A stretch of DNA of 64,000 bases from Carposina sasakii. Taxonomy: Eukaryota; Arthropoda; Insecta; Lepidoptera; Carposinidae. The stretch is from contig CP053149.1 of assembly GCA_014607495.2 (NCBI GenBank), positions 14,954,120-15,018,119 on the forward strand, read 5' to 3'. Position numbers and translations under genes: made by a program. The notes beneath the pieces were generated by a model. The model worked only from the letters and a program-made list of their open reading frames with translations, had not been told where the DNA came from and did not search any database. Positions 1 through 10,873 of this stretch are shown here, one piece after another (position 1 is the stretch's first letter; every line of letters starts with the position of its first letter).

Positions 1-989
1 CGAACGGACATCTGTCACTGACCCAAAAACAATGGACAGGAATGCACTAGATTTGTTACAAAAGAAAACAGATTTTATTTTAATTTGATTTGATTTCAGA
101 ATGATGGTTAAAACTATTTAATGGTCCGTGGTTCCGTAGGGGCGTGTTCGTGAAAATGGTTTATAAACGAGGATGACAAAATCTAAGCTATCTCAGTACC
201 ATGCCTTGCTTGCGCGCCTAAATTCAATAAAAAATCACAGTTTAGGTATACAGTCAGTCATAGAAGTAAAATTAGCACATTAATGGGAACGCTAGGATCG
301 CGATGAAGTTGAGATATCATCTTCTTCTACGAGTATCTATAACATGTCCTGACTGATTTATCAACGCTGAGGCAAAACTACTGAAGCCAGAAAGTTAACC
401 GTATCTTCCTTTTGCGACATAGAGGTCCACTAAGAAGAGACCCCTGAAATTCCTACGGGAACAGGATTAACAACGACAAAGTTGTGGATAGTTTTCTATA
501 ATACTGAACCCCAAAACGAGTCTTTATTTTAATGCCTAGTATTAATGACATTATCAGAAGCATGTGACCTAGACCGGTGACAGATTCCATTAGATACTGT
601 TCGTTATTTTAAATGCTTAGCCTGGCTGCCGTCCAATAAGACGAGACGTTCCAATGTCTTGCAAATGTTAACAATTACACTAAGATGTCGCTGATATAAA
701 TATGGAAGCGCGCAGATGTTCTTTCTGCCATTTGGTGTATAATTAACATAATGTTAACGCTATAATACACGTCATTTTATCCAGTCCTGAGATGCTGTGT
801 GTATTCCAGGAAAATTGGAAATCAACCATACTAAGGGAATGCTATTGTAAAAGCAAAGCGTAAAGCCAGTAATTTACAATTACAATCTACTGTATACTAA
901 ATAGCTGTTCCCCGATATAACAAAGTTCTCCTAAAATAAAATATATCTGGTCAACCCAAGTTTCATCATTGGTCTCATCGTATTTACCA
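1..989. other. AT-rich stretch without genes
   Basis: No coding region, RNA gene or intact element is recognised. A fragment near 421-475 resembles 52722-52775 (shared core AGGTCCACTAAGAAG and AAATTCCTACGGGA), so it is probably an old interspersed repeat. One TACGAGTA octamer lies at 328-335. Confidence 0.5.
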
Positions 990-1060
990 TCAGGTTAGGT
1001 TAAGGTCCAGCAGTGGGCTGCAATAGGCTGACGATACGATAGGTTAATTAAGGTTAAACA
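990..1060 (+). repeat. LINE 3'-end fragment
   Basis: The core CCAGCAGTGGGCTGCAATAG is the tail motif seen, usually inverted, in the RTE-type fragments of this window (for example 6405-6465, 40803-40875 and 21360-21400). Only about 40 bp is recognisable. It is an old truncated insertion without coding capacity. Confidence 0.4.
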
Positions 1061-1420
1061 TGAGGATATTTTACAATAAAATATGTATCATTTATGTGAA
1101 GGCACAATAGGGTCCAGTGCGGTCAATAATAGCCTAGAATCAGGAATTGTCTAAACCAGACATAAATATGGGACCTGTCACCTCTCAGTTGATATGGAAC
1201 CTCTAGTTTGCTCAACTTACTATTTGTAATTGTCATCTTACACGAATGGTTCCATTGTAATATATGGTATTGACGCGCCTCGGAGTCTAGAGGTCGTGTA
1301 TTCAAACCCGCGGTCGTGAACTTAGCTATTGACTGAAATCTATTGTAAATTTCCTTCAGGTGCTAGCTCCTTCTATTATACTGGAACATTACCTATAGTA
1401 GCGAAGTTAATCTCATTTTT

Positions 1421-1562
1421 AGCCGACTGCGCCAAAGGGGGCTTATGTTTTTCAAGTGTATGTTTGTATGTACAATTTTTTTGGGCTTCTATTTGAGCTT
1501 GAGAGGTGTCATTTGATTCATCGTCGCGAAAGTGACACTGGGTCAAAATTTTACGCGGTCGG
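1421..1562 (+). repeat. interspersed repeat starting AGCCGACT
   Basis: The block runs from AGCCGACTGCGCCAAAGGGG to a TTTTACGCGGTCGG end. I recognise it as the style of a common moth and butterfly non-autonomous repeat whose ends carry an ACCGACTTC-like word; compare 6064-6929. No second copy of this exact subtype is in the window, so the family assignment rests on general recognition. Confidence 0.35.
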
Positions 1563-4500
1563 GTTTATTTCTTTAAACAATTAAACTTGCTCTCAAAGCT
1601 ACATATGTACATAAACCACTTAAATCTCTGATACTCGTAATTTGATATATTCGATCTCGTATGTAGTCTACAAGTATTCTTATTGAAATAAATTTAATAA
1701 ATAAATAAATAAATTTAAAGATATCGATATGTAATTATGTCACAATGTCTTGTGATCAAAATTAGTTTGGACTTGTTCCGTAGGACGTAATTCTTGTCAT
1801 CTACTAATAACAATTTTTTTTCTAATATGCTTTTATATGAAAATACACGAAAGTGGTCGATCGTTTAATATTTAATGTGAATCAATTTGTGTCGATTGAA
1901 ACTTTTATTCTATCGTAAAATTGTTAGGTTTACGTCGATGGTCTAAATAGTAATGGTTTATTTATCGATCCTTTTGAATATATTAATGGCTTTCACACGT
2001 GGTTAAAATTGTGACTATTATTGATGTGAAAAAGTTCAACATCATCCTGCCGCCTTATGAATCAAATCACGAGTTAAAATATCGAGCCATAAAAAATGTG
2101 GTACATTTTAGTACCTTGTTTAGGCCGCTTGAACTTCGCCCACTGCAAACTATGACTGACGTGAAACAATACTAACAATAAACCGCTTATTTAAACATTT
2201 GTATTTACAACTAGCTTCTCTTTAGGTCCTGTTACCTGAGAGACTTTCTTTGCATATTTTGCAATATGCAATCTACGGAATCTAAAAAAAAACACTCGTA
2301 CCTATGTCAACCAATCTTTACGCAAATGTGTTATTTTTATGGTCAATCTTGAGCATAGCATAATCATGAGCATACAACTCAGATTCGCATATGGCGTAAT
2401 ACGCTATAGATTCGTTAAAGAAAATATAATATTAATACGAATAGAAAACAGACAAAGCGTGCTATTTATAATACTTTACCGTCATGCACTAAACGTCTGC
2501 TAAATAAATTTTCAAATATCTCTGCAGTAGTCTACCGCAATGCATTGGAAACATTTTCATACGAAAACATTTTTTTATACAAGCAGATTATTCTGAACCA
2601 GAATATTGGTGTTTATTGGGGGTTCTTGCCAGGAAACAGGAGGCACTTCGTTATGGTTGCGTGTGGGCCTTTGAATTTTTTATCCGTTCTCGCCCAGATT
2701 TGCACGCGGTTTTGCAATTGTTGAGTTTTCTTAGACACAATGTAATTATGGATGTGGATTACGAAGAAGTTCGTACAATGACCCTTAATATTATTACTGC
2801 CCTAGTGGTCGCCCCCTTTCCGACTACGTGGACTGCTATTTTAAGGGTTATTTATGTACACAAACGTTGAAAGACATTTATATTTACAGCCTTTTCCCCG
2901 CAACATTTAGGTAAAAGCGGCCTGTCTTTTCCTTCCTCAGGCTCTTGGAAACACACATCTACTATGTAGATAGTTATTTTCACCTTTAGAATATTCGTAA
3001 GCTTGCGATTGTGCAGTTAATATATTCAAATCTGCAGCAACCATTGGTCCCATCTGTAAAGCTTCACAAAAGCTCATATATTATGTACTTTATCCGCCAC
3101 TTTTCACGCGATTGTTTTACATTTAGAAAGCTTGGACAGTATCCAAAACAGCTTCAGTTTTGATTGTAAAGTGTTGCATAGTGACATGCATTTAGGTGAC
3201 GCGAGATAGAAGTTATGTTATATTATAGCATTTGTTACGTAGGAGTTAGGCATTAGAATAGAATACAATACGTATTCCAATTATAGTAGGTACTGGTTGT
3301 AGATAGTAGTAGGTACTGGTTGCCCACGACTTCATCCGAATCTTAGTGTTTCATAATTTCTGTTCCCTCGGGAATTTTAGTTAATCCTTTTTTTTAGCGG
3401 ATGTCTTCAAGTCATAATCTAGCTGCCTGCCAAATTACACCTATCTTAGTTAAGTAGTTGTCGAGATTTCGTTATGAGAATTTGAGTCATTAGCGACCTT
3501 TCGGTTTAGGTACTACCTATATCTCATCATAGGAATAAAAAACGGTTTTGGCCGTCTATATAGAATGTTGCAAACTACGCAACGGATATCAATAAAGGTT
3601 TCGTAAAAGACCTTCTAGTAGGTAATAAAATTATTATAGAGTAAAAAAATTATGTAGCCAAAGCTACTAGCAACCAGGTTGTTAAAAAACTTATTTATTT
3701 AGTTACGTCTGAGCCGAACTGGGTCGTAATTGTACAATCATCCAAACTTCTCGGTAGAGGATACTAAAGAAAACTTCCCTAAAATGTAGCTTACTGAGTA
3801 ACTCAAAGATAATTTGCCCTTCCGTATTAGTTGCTGGGTTGCTTAGATCTCTGCTTTAAGAATGAGATAGGGTTGAAGTTCGTAATTTATATGCAACGAG
3901 CTGTGTCCGAAATCCAAAAGAAAATCGAGATCCCTCAGGATATTCCTCTAGAAATGCAGATAGTTACAGAGATATGATAAACCGAATGAGATTGCAAATC
4001 CGCAAAGTTGTATCGGATTAGAAACGTACGAGTATCATATTTTCTGTGTATTTTCCCGTTTTATAACGACTGAAGGACACGACAGAAGGATTTTGTGGCT
4101 AAAGAATTTTAGTACTATTGGACATATTTTAAAACGAAATACCAAAGTATAAAGGTCTATATTTCCGAGTATATGAAAGATTTCCCACCAAATATATGAT
4201 TCATTTAATTTGTGTCATAGACTCTTCATTCCATTACCATTTGTAATGAGGTAAATTCAACTAGCACCGCCCCGCGAAACTCCCTGGCGATATTAAATAC
4301 GTCAAGCGGAATAGTAACGTATGCATCTGTAATTTCATTGTGGGCTTCAAAGACCAAGGTTTTAGTAGATATGCCAAAACATTGTTTTAAAATGAAAATT
4401 GCCTTCTGGGATTGTTAGCAGCGTGAACTATATCTAATCTTGTTTTTAGTAGTTTTGTTGTTACAGCGGTATCAAATTATCTCTTTTGCCTTAAGAAGGT

Positions 4501-4575
4501 AGTTATACCAAACTGTCTTAGAATTTACGAATTAACTCTATACAAAAAGCGTTATAATTGTCTAAGTTACTAATT
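1563..4575. other. AT-rich stretch, no gene recognised
   Basis: Short reading frames here, such as one at 2616-2870 that begins with TTG, have no recognisable domain and look like chance. There is a small direct repeat of AGTAGGTACTGGTTG at about 3284-3321. TACTCGTA lies at 1632-1639 and TACGAGTA at 4027-4034. Nothing else is supported. Confidence 0.5.
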
Positions 4576-4648
4576 GACCCGGTAGCTCAGTTGGTGAGAG
4601 CACTGTACGGAATCCGAGAGGTCGTGGGTTCGAGTTCCACTCGGGTGA
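4576..4648 (+). repeat. tRNA-derived repeat (tRNA-like)
   Basis: The 73-nt segment has an A-box region (GGTAGCTCAGTTGGTGAGA) and a B-box (GGTTCGAGTTCC). The D stem pairs GCTC with GAGC, the T stem pairs GTGGG with TCCAC, and six of seven acceptor positions pair. The anticodon stem does not pair, and the first acceptor pair is G-G. A sister copy lies at 15769-15841, and both are followed by a T-rich segment containing TTCATTT. I therefore call it a tRNA-derived SINE head or tRNA pseudogene rather than a working tRNA. Confidence 0.6.
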
Positions 4649-5084
4649 AAAAATATTCATTTATTAAAAACATATTTAAATAAGTTACTAGTTTTTAAAT
4701 TCGCCAAAAAAAAAAAAGTGAGCTTTAATAATCTCATAAAATCCAAATGTACACGCCTTCCTTCCTGCTACTATTACTTACTTCATATTATTTTAGTAAA
4801 TACAAATTATTAAATTAAATATTAAATATAGGTTTAGGTTCAATGAAATAGGTAAGTAAATAATAACAGAGTGTCCATTTATAATATCTAGCTAGTCTGT
4901 GTCTCCACGGCCGGTCGGGTAATATGACGGGCAGCACAAATTGGAGCCCGCACCGGACACTAATGTCCTTTTAGTAGCTTTATGCGAGTTTTCTATTGCA
5001 TTTACACATGAAATAACTATTATTGCTGGGCCATCGTTTTATAATGATTTTTTAGCTTTATATTCGATTAAATCTTTAGAATCA

Positions 5085-5215
5085 CAGCTTACCCCCAAAT
5101 GAGAAGAGATAGTGTAGATATATGCAAATTACACACCCACTTTTAACCAATTAGCCTATGACGTTCGGGCGTAAACACAAAAATATGGTAATGGCAACGA
5201 ATCTAATGGGAAATA
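5085..5215 (-). repeat. interspersed repeat R, decayed copy
   Basis: It shares ordered words with 30545-30720, 35015-35185 and 60290-60420: a run of C near a TTATCCCCC-like word, CACCCACTTTTAACCAATTAGCC, and AACGAATCTAATGGGAAA. The family is non-coding, and two of the copies belong to the segmental duplication. Confidence 0.45.
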
Positions 5216-5276
5216 CAATAGTATTATAATATATAACTAACACAGCATACAGGGAGTGTAACATAAGCTTTATTTA

Positions 5277-5475
5277 TATGATGATGATGATGATGATCTC
5301 CGATCATATTTCGGCCAATCTCTACGGAGATTGGCCAGGTACGCAGGAGAATTACAGTGCACAAGTGTGTGCGCAAACACAGATGTACTCTATTCCCTCA
5401 CTCTCATAGTCCGATGGGACGGAAAGCCGACACGACCAGAGAGATCAGGCACAGGGCCAATTGTTTTACGTGCTT
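5277..5475 (-). repeat. SINE-A 3' portion, inverted
   Basis: This is the reverse complement of the 3' two thirds of the SINE at 42600-42950. It shares CTCCGATCATATTTCGGCCA, GTGTGCGCAAACACAGATG, the AGTCCGATGGGACGGAAAGC block and TTTTACGTGCTT. Its tail is the ATG repeat at 5279-5297. The tRNA-like head is absent, so the copy is 5'-truncated as expected for LINE-driven retrotransposition. Confidence 0.65.
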
Positions 5476-5515
5476 TATATAGGTAGGTATAGGAATGAAG
5501 GCCATAGAAGGTATA

Positions 5516-5650
5516 GGATTTTTTTCAAACGTTAGATAGTTTATCTGAAGAGTAAACTTGATGCTGTCTCTATCATGATCTAGTTTTAGAAAAGGCTGCG
5601 TCAAATTTATTCTTCAGATAGGCTATCTAATGTTTGGAAACATCGGCTCA
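5516..5650. mobile_element. MITE-C copy 1 (palindromic)
   Basis: A fold-back element with outer words GGATTTTTTTCAAACGTTAGA and TCTAATGTTTGGAAACATCGG, and inner arms containing TTATCTGAAGAGTAAA and TTTATTCTTCAGATAG. Relatives lie at 17115-17238, 51106-51216 and, as a half element, 19028-19108. There is no coding capacity. Confidence 0.55.
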
Positions 5651-6063
5651 TAATCACATCTATCAATGACAACACAAAAGTGATATCAGTATAAGCCATT
5701 CGGTCATAAATGTGATGGGGCTTAGGGATCAAACTCATTATCGTGTCCATTAGTATAAGCTCAAAGTAGCACGAAATTGTATAAAAGGCATTTACCACGG
5801 CAAAATCGTATTAAAACAATCATGGCCGCATTGCAAATGGCGCCGGAAAATGGCGGGTAATTTAATTGTGACGTCACGCTGATGAAGCCAGCTGCGGAAG
5901 CAGTCACGCTTGTGCTATTTGTGGATGGATGGATGAACGTAGATTGTGTTGTGGAACAAATATACCATCACAGTCACCCATCCACCAACCAAATACCTAC
6001 AGGTAGAATAAAAACTAAAGTTGGAAGGGGAAGAGTTTACAAAATATTTTTTTTAAAACGAAA

Positions 6064-6929
6064 AACCGACTTCCGCCCCTATGAGCCAAAACTAAAGTAA
6101 ATTTTTTCTAAAATATATGTTACGTAATGCCGTGTACGAAGTTTAGAAGGCATAATATTGTCAGATTTAGATGCCAGCAAATTATTAAATCGGCCACATG
6201 ACTAAAGGGCACAGAGAGAAATGACTAGGCTTCGAAATTTGACGTCTTACAATATATGCAACATATAATTGCACTCCTTCTTCCTGCCCTGTTCCCAATC
6301 ATTTTACCTCTTCCTCTTACCATAACCATCTTACTTAGGACACGGCTTAACGGAACATATAATTACACGACTTAATTTATTATATTTATTATCTTATTAT
6401 CTCCATCTTCATAAGCCTATTGCAGTCCACTACTCTGGACCTAGGCCTCCCCCTGCCATAGGGGGATTTTGTTACTAAAAAGTTCCACTATCTGTTTTTC
6501 GGCGGCTCCATCATCAGACCCTCGTTTCCTTTATATTATGTGTAGCTGACCAAAATTCTCTATAAAAATCTAAAAACGGACTACACGTGCCTTTTATATT
6601 TGAGGATATCCCTAGATTCCTTAGAGATTCCATCATCAGATGTTATGTTTTATATGTGGGTGATCAAAACGCTCAGTAAAAGTATAAAAACAGACTACAT
6701 GTGCCTACAATATTCGAGGATTGCCCTCGATTTCTCCAAGATCCCATCATCAGATCCTGTTGTGGTGAATATGGGACCAACCTGGAAGTATACCATGACC
6801 AACTATAAAAAAAAAATTGAAATCGGTTCATAAATGACGGAGTTCTGAGGTAACACACATAAAAAATAAAAATAAAAATAAAAAAAAAACATACAGACGA
6901 ATTGATAACCTCTCTTTTTGAAGTCGGTT
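6064..6929. mobile_element. non-autonomous repeat with ACCGACTTC ends and internal tandem units
   Basis: The ends carry a 10-bp inverted word, AACCGACTTC at 6064-6073 and GAAGTCGGTT at 6920-6929. Inside are about three degenerate tandem units anchored by CCATCATCAGA at 6508, 6630 and 6744 (spacing 122 and 114 bp); each also carries an AAAACGGACTACACGTGCC-like word. An RTE tail fragment is nested at about 6405-6465. Frames read through the tandem units look protein-like only because the unit is repeated. This resembles an abundant lepidopteran repeat class; I do not assign a superfamily. Confidence 0.5.
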
Positions 6930-7158
6930 AAAAAATTGTGAGTACGTATATTTTTTTCTCTCGAGAAATACGTAAATTATTCTGTCAGATACACACAATT
7001 ACGTATTTTAATGAGATTTTAAGAATATTTTAATAAATATGTTTACCTTTATTTCTGTAGAATTTTATTACAGTCTGTTTACTTAGTTTTTAAATCGGGG
7101 TGTCCTACGGGGCAGTAGAGGCACCTTGTGGTCCTATCGGCCCCTGGTGATTATATAT

Positions 7159-7178
7159 ATGTATGTATGTATGTATGT
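7159..7178. repeat. GTAT microsatellite
   Basis: About five consecutive ATGT units, without a clear element around them. Confidence 0.7.
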
Positions 7179-7278
7179 GTCCTACTGGGAAACTTTTTTC
7201 TGTTTATCGGGAACATAATATCAACAATATTTTACTTCATACCCACGCAACCTTACCTTAATATAAACTTTAATCCCG

Positions 7279-7350
7279 TGCCGATGTGGGGCTTCACTAT
7301 AATACATCAGCTGGATCTCCTCCCGCGTATATCGTAGGACTTGACTGAGG
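7279..7350 (+). repeat. interspersed repeat G copy
   Basis: It shares GGGGCTTCACTA, AATACATCAGCTG, ATCTCCTCC and GCATATCGTA-like words in order with 11091-11155 and, inverted, with 38945-39005. It is short and non-coding, probably the tail of a longer repeat. Confidence 0.45.
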
Positions 7351-7494
7351 GGCTTAGGGACATAAAGTAACAACTGGTCACAGATCATTTACATCTGTTC
7401 CCGTTATTATAAACGTGACTTTGGGATTTACCTATAATCTTGCAGATCTTGTTAGCCTATCTCGGGAACACAGCCGTATCTTTATATGTTTATG

Positions 7495-7600
7495 TCATCA
7501 TCATAATCATCATTCTCAGCCATGAGAAGTTCTCCATTCCGACCGATCGGAAGCGGCCTGTCTCTCGCGGGTGGTCTTCCCACGCTGCGTTTGCCGTGCC
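7495..7600 (-). repeat. RTE LINE 3'-end fragment
   Basis: Begins with a CATCATCAT-type tail. It then carries CCGACCGATCGGAAGC, GCGGGTGG and CTTCCCACGCTGCGTTTGCCG, all alignable with the minus-strand tail of the RTE copy at 21345-22247 after internal deletions. Confidence 0.6.
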
Positions 7601-7867
7601 GTTTACATAATTACGTTTATGTATTACTCGTACAATATTACTTACATTGAATGCCTACTTTTACAAACTAATCTCAATTCATGCTGATAACAGTGACTGC
7701 CATTATGCAGCGGTAAACAGTAACTCCAAGTCGCTCCCCGCGTCACACGTAGTACTTAGTTGTTGCTGTGTTATACGTGACGAAAGTTGCGCGGAACACT
7801 TTATGATATTATGTGTATGTTGATCATGAACGACGGATTTGGAGGAGATGTGACATTCAATGTGAAG

Positions 7868-7935
7868 CTACGTCATCATCATCATCATTTACAGCCCTGG
7901 AAAGTCCACTGTTGGACATAGGCCTACTCCAACTT
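7868..7935 (-). repeat. RTE LINE tail fragment
   Basis: The CATCATCATCAT tail is followed by TTTACAGCCC and CCACTGTTGGACATAGGCCT, nearly identical to the tail at 21350-21395. The insertion is truncated after about 65 bp. Confidence 0.6.
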
Positions 7936-8628
7936 ACTCTTTCTTATGCCTGTAATCTACGGTACAGATACCTAATATAATACTGTAGGTACAACGTATA
8001 TAATAAAACGAGCATGATTTTACGCGAAATAGATAGCCAGATTTTTTTTACATCTAATAAGCAATAGGGTAGTTGACTATTTGTATTTATATCGAAAGAT
8101 CATAAAATAAATGTAACATTTGCGAAAGAAAAACTTCGCTAGCGTGAAAACTTTCCGGGATATAACGATTTCAAAATCACAATTTTAGACTTGCCAAAAA
8201 ACGCTCCATACAAACGGCTACCACGACGTGACGTCACTCTTTCAATAACTTTTATGCGCGTAAAAGATTTTTTGTTCTACGATGTAGCAGTTCTGGCTAC
8301 CCTATTTCGGGAACATGTTAGGCCATATCCTTCTTGTCCTTCTTTCACAATGCAGACTGAGCGGGTTCTGAAGTTATTGAGAACATTATTAAAGCAGAAT
8401 ATATTTCGCAACGCTGTAATAATGCGAGTATTGTGTTTGTCGGTTGGCAGACATGGGATAAAGTTTATGTTGAAGGATGTTTATTCTGAATTACCGGTAG
8501 TTCTCAAGAACTCTTGTTTGAGTAGTGTAACAGGGTCTTTATTTATATATAATCTCAGCTATTTATTATTGTTATAACCTTTTCCGCGTAAAATTTTGTT
8601 CAAAAAACTTAAAAATTGCTGTGCAAAA
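7936..8628. other. stretch without a supported gene
   Basis: A 128-codon open frame at 8191-8577 begins at TTG and has no recognisable domain. Its 5' part (8195-8235) looks like a lepidopteran interspersed repeat containing CTACCACGACGTGACGTCAC. I do not call a gene here. Confidence 0.4.
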
Positions 8629-8851
8629 TTAAATACATACATAAATATAATCACGCCTCTATCCCTTACGGGGTAGGCAGAGCACCAAGGGCTAGATAGA
8701 ACCACATAGTGCCACTTCTGACCAATTTTGAGAGTATAGTTGACATGTACAAGTTCGGTTAGTAGTGACAGGTGGTCAGCCCATCGCCTACAAAACACCA
8801 AGACCCTCTTGTTCCTCTACTGACTTGTACAGTATGCCCGGGAAGAGAAGT
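8629..8851 (+). repeat. interspersed repeat H copy 1
   Basis: An ACATACATA lead-in is followed by TAATCACGCCTCTATCCCTT, GGGTAGGCAGAGCACCAAGG, AGAACCACATAGTGCCACTT and CAGTATGCCCGGGAAGAGAAG. A nearly full second copy is at 50255-50470 and a short one at 57224-57310. No coding frame is conserved among the copies. Confidence 0.6.
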
Positions 8852-9095
8852 AAATGTTTTCCTGATAATAATTACCTAACAATAGCTATGATCTATGGAT
8901 GCATGTGTGATATACACCAATCATATTCATTGGTCCATGGCGTCAATAAGTAAAATATTTTTTAAATGTTAACAGTACTTCATAGTACCATAGAGGAATA
9001 AGATAGTACTGTTAAAACACTGTAAATTTGTAATACGAATAGGACATAAGCATAATGGATATGTAGAGATACAATATGCACGTATGGATTCTTTG

Positions 9096-9270
9096 ATGGC
9101 CGATTGGGGTAGCGGGCAGTGGCCCTGCCTGCGACGCCTTAGGTCCGGGGTTCGAATCCCGGTAGGTGCAAACGTTGATATGATGATGAATACCGATGTT
9201 TGTTTCCGAGTCATGGATATTCTATACTATCTATGTATTTATGTACCGTTGCTTAGTACCCACGACACAA
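9096..9270 (+). repeat. SINE-B copy 1 (tRNA-derived)
   Basis: The head GGCCGATTGGGGTAGCGGGC plus a B-box GGGGTTCGAATCCCGGTAGG shows tRNA ancestry. The body contains CGATGTTTGTTTCCGAGTCA and ACCGTTGCTTAGTACCCACG. Sister copies are at 36673-36890 and 44166-44368. This copy lacks the last 80 or so bases present in the others. An ACTAG-ended repeat follows after about 23 AT-rich bases. Confidence 0.7.
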
Positions 9271-9293
9271 TACTTTTGATTATTTATTTACTT

Positions 9294-9612
9294 ACTAGTG
9301 GACGCCCGCGACTCCGTCCGCGTGGACTACAGAAAAAACAAAATGTCGAAATTATCCGGGATAAAAACATTTTCCCGGTATAAAAAGTAGATAATATGTT
9401 AAGTGGGACCTGTCACAATATATTCTAGAAAACTGCATCGAAATCGGTTCAGCCGTTTCTGAGATTAGCGTGCACAAACGCACAGACAAACCGGCAAACA
9501 GACATAAATTCCAAAAATCATTCTATTGCGTTAATAAAGGTCTCCTATAATATTTTTTCTCATATATCTTCCATGCAGACAGCGATCCGTTAAATTTTTA
9601 TTATATGTATAA
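9294..9612 (-). mobile_element. ACTAG-ended Helitron-like repeat, copy 1
   Basis: Read on the minus strand, it ends with a GC-rich segment able to form a short GGACG/CGTCC hairpin, followed by ACTAGT. This matches the CTRR(T) terminus of Helitrons and the non-autonomous Helitron-like repeats described in Lepidoptera. The interior holds ATCGAAATCGGTTCAGCCG and TGCACAAACGCACAGACAAA. Copies at 36905-37256 (same orientation) and 43371-43683 (inverted) align over the whole length. No protein is encoded. Confidence 0.6.
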
Positions 9613-10793
9613 TATTATCAATTACTTTTCATGCACCGTACCCTAATCGCCCCTACTCCAGTTTTCGTTTCGGGTTTCCCCAATGCATTTATAGGTTGAA
9701 AACTCGGTCGAGACGTAAAATTGCTTTATCTCCAGTACTTGGTTACACTTTGACGTTGAGATCGGAAGTTATATTCGTCTTTCCTTTAGTTTTAGATGCT
9801 CCGAATGCTTTTTCGGTATCTGCTATGTTGATTACGCGAATTATTTGGGAATGATGAATATTCAGTTGAAAAGTACAGTTTCTGACTTTGAATTTGCTAT
9901 GGTTTTAAACGCTTTCGTTTGAAGTTCCTATGTAATTATGAGTGAAAATTCTTCTATGTTTTTTCTTCTAAATTTACACTTACGAGTATTTTACATTTGT
10001 CATCAGCACCATACATTCTGTACTCCATTTATTTCTTACATAAAAATATTAGATGAAACGTTATCAGGTAGGTTAGTAAGTAGATGCTTTCGTATCTTTT
10101 TTCAAACTGTAGTTTCAAAAGTCTTAAACTTATTTTTGATTGTAATAATAGCGATTTTAAACATTCCTCATATAGTTATGGTTTGATTTATGTAAGACCA
10201 TTGGCGTGTACGATTACAATGTACCTATATCTGAGTAAGTCAGGCCCATTGAGATTATTTATTGCTGCCGGAATGATCGACTCTTGGCGACTATAGGAGG
10301 CTCTAAAATTTAACTGTTTCAGTTCCAACAAAACAGATGGCATATTAACTGAAATATATTACCAACTCGTAGTTACTAGTCCAAATATTAAACCAACTAA
10401 GAGCGAGGTTAGCAAATTTGGGATGAAAATAATCTAAGAGTTATTCAAATTAAATTAGTTGTTTTACGAAAAAAATAAAATTCGTCTAATTCTACTAATA
10501 TTAAAATTGTAAAAGTTTGTGAAAAAAAACTTTGGATAATTGTAAATCTTTCATACAAAACCTTCCGAACGGAGTTTGATGGGATTTAGTAGTTATATAC
10601 TCGTAGGTAACATCAGAATAACATAACATATAGTTGATGCGAGTAATTTCTCGGGCGTCCTATACTAGTGTAATAGGTATGTCCTACTTATGTGAAAGTT
10701 TGTAAGGCGTATACTAAACTTCTACCTTTAGTATTTCCTAAAGGATAATGTATCAATAAACTGACTTTACTGTCAATGTTTTCTTTGTTTCAG
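9613..10793. other. AT-rich stretch without genes
   Basis: Two overlapping short frames at 9938-10296 lack any family signature. TACGAGTA lies at 9981-9988 and TACTCGTA at 10598-10605. Nothing else is recognised. Confidence 0.45.
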
Positions 10794-10873
10794 GTAATTG
10801 CTACAACATGACAACTCGAATGGCGATCTCAGACAATAACGACGTCCTAAAGAAAATGACCGCTTTATGACAG
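10794..10873 (+). other. candidate spliced exon (80 nt)
   Basis: A strong pyrimidine tract (TGTTTTCTTTGTTTCAG) ends at 10793 and a CAG/GTTATT donor follows 10873. The block between is less AT-rich than its surroundings. It holds an ATG with A at -3 (10808) opening a 20-codon frame that begins MTTRMAISDN and stops at 10868-10870, three bases before the donor. It could be a 5'-UTR exon carrying a small upstream frame, a cassette exon that introduces a stop, or chance. I cannot link it to any protein family. Confidence 0.22.

Noticed and set aside
5277..5297. ATG repeat as an independent microsatellite
   Set aside because: It is the 3' tail of the inverted SINE-A copy.
6600..6833. 77-codon frame with internal protein repeats
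   Set aside because: The repetition reflects the DNA-level tandem units of a non-autonomous element.
8191..8577. 128-codon frame
   Set aside because: Begins at TTG, overlaps repeat-like sequence and has no domain or codon signal.
8969..9214. 81-codon minus-strand frame reading FAPTGIRTPDL-like protein (similar at 44053-44244)
   Set aside because: This peptide is the well-known translation of a tRNA-derived SINE B-box; the frame follows SINE-B copies and is not a gene.
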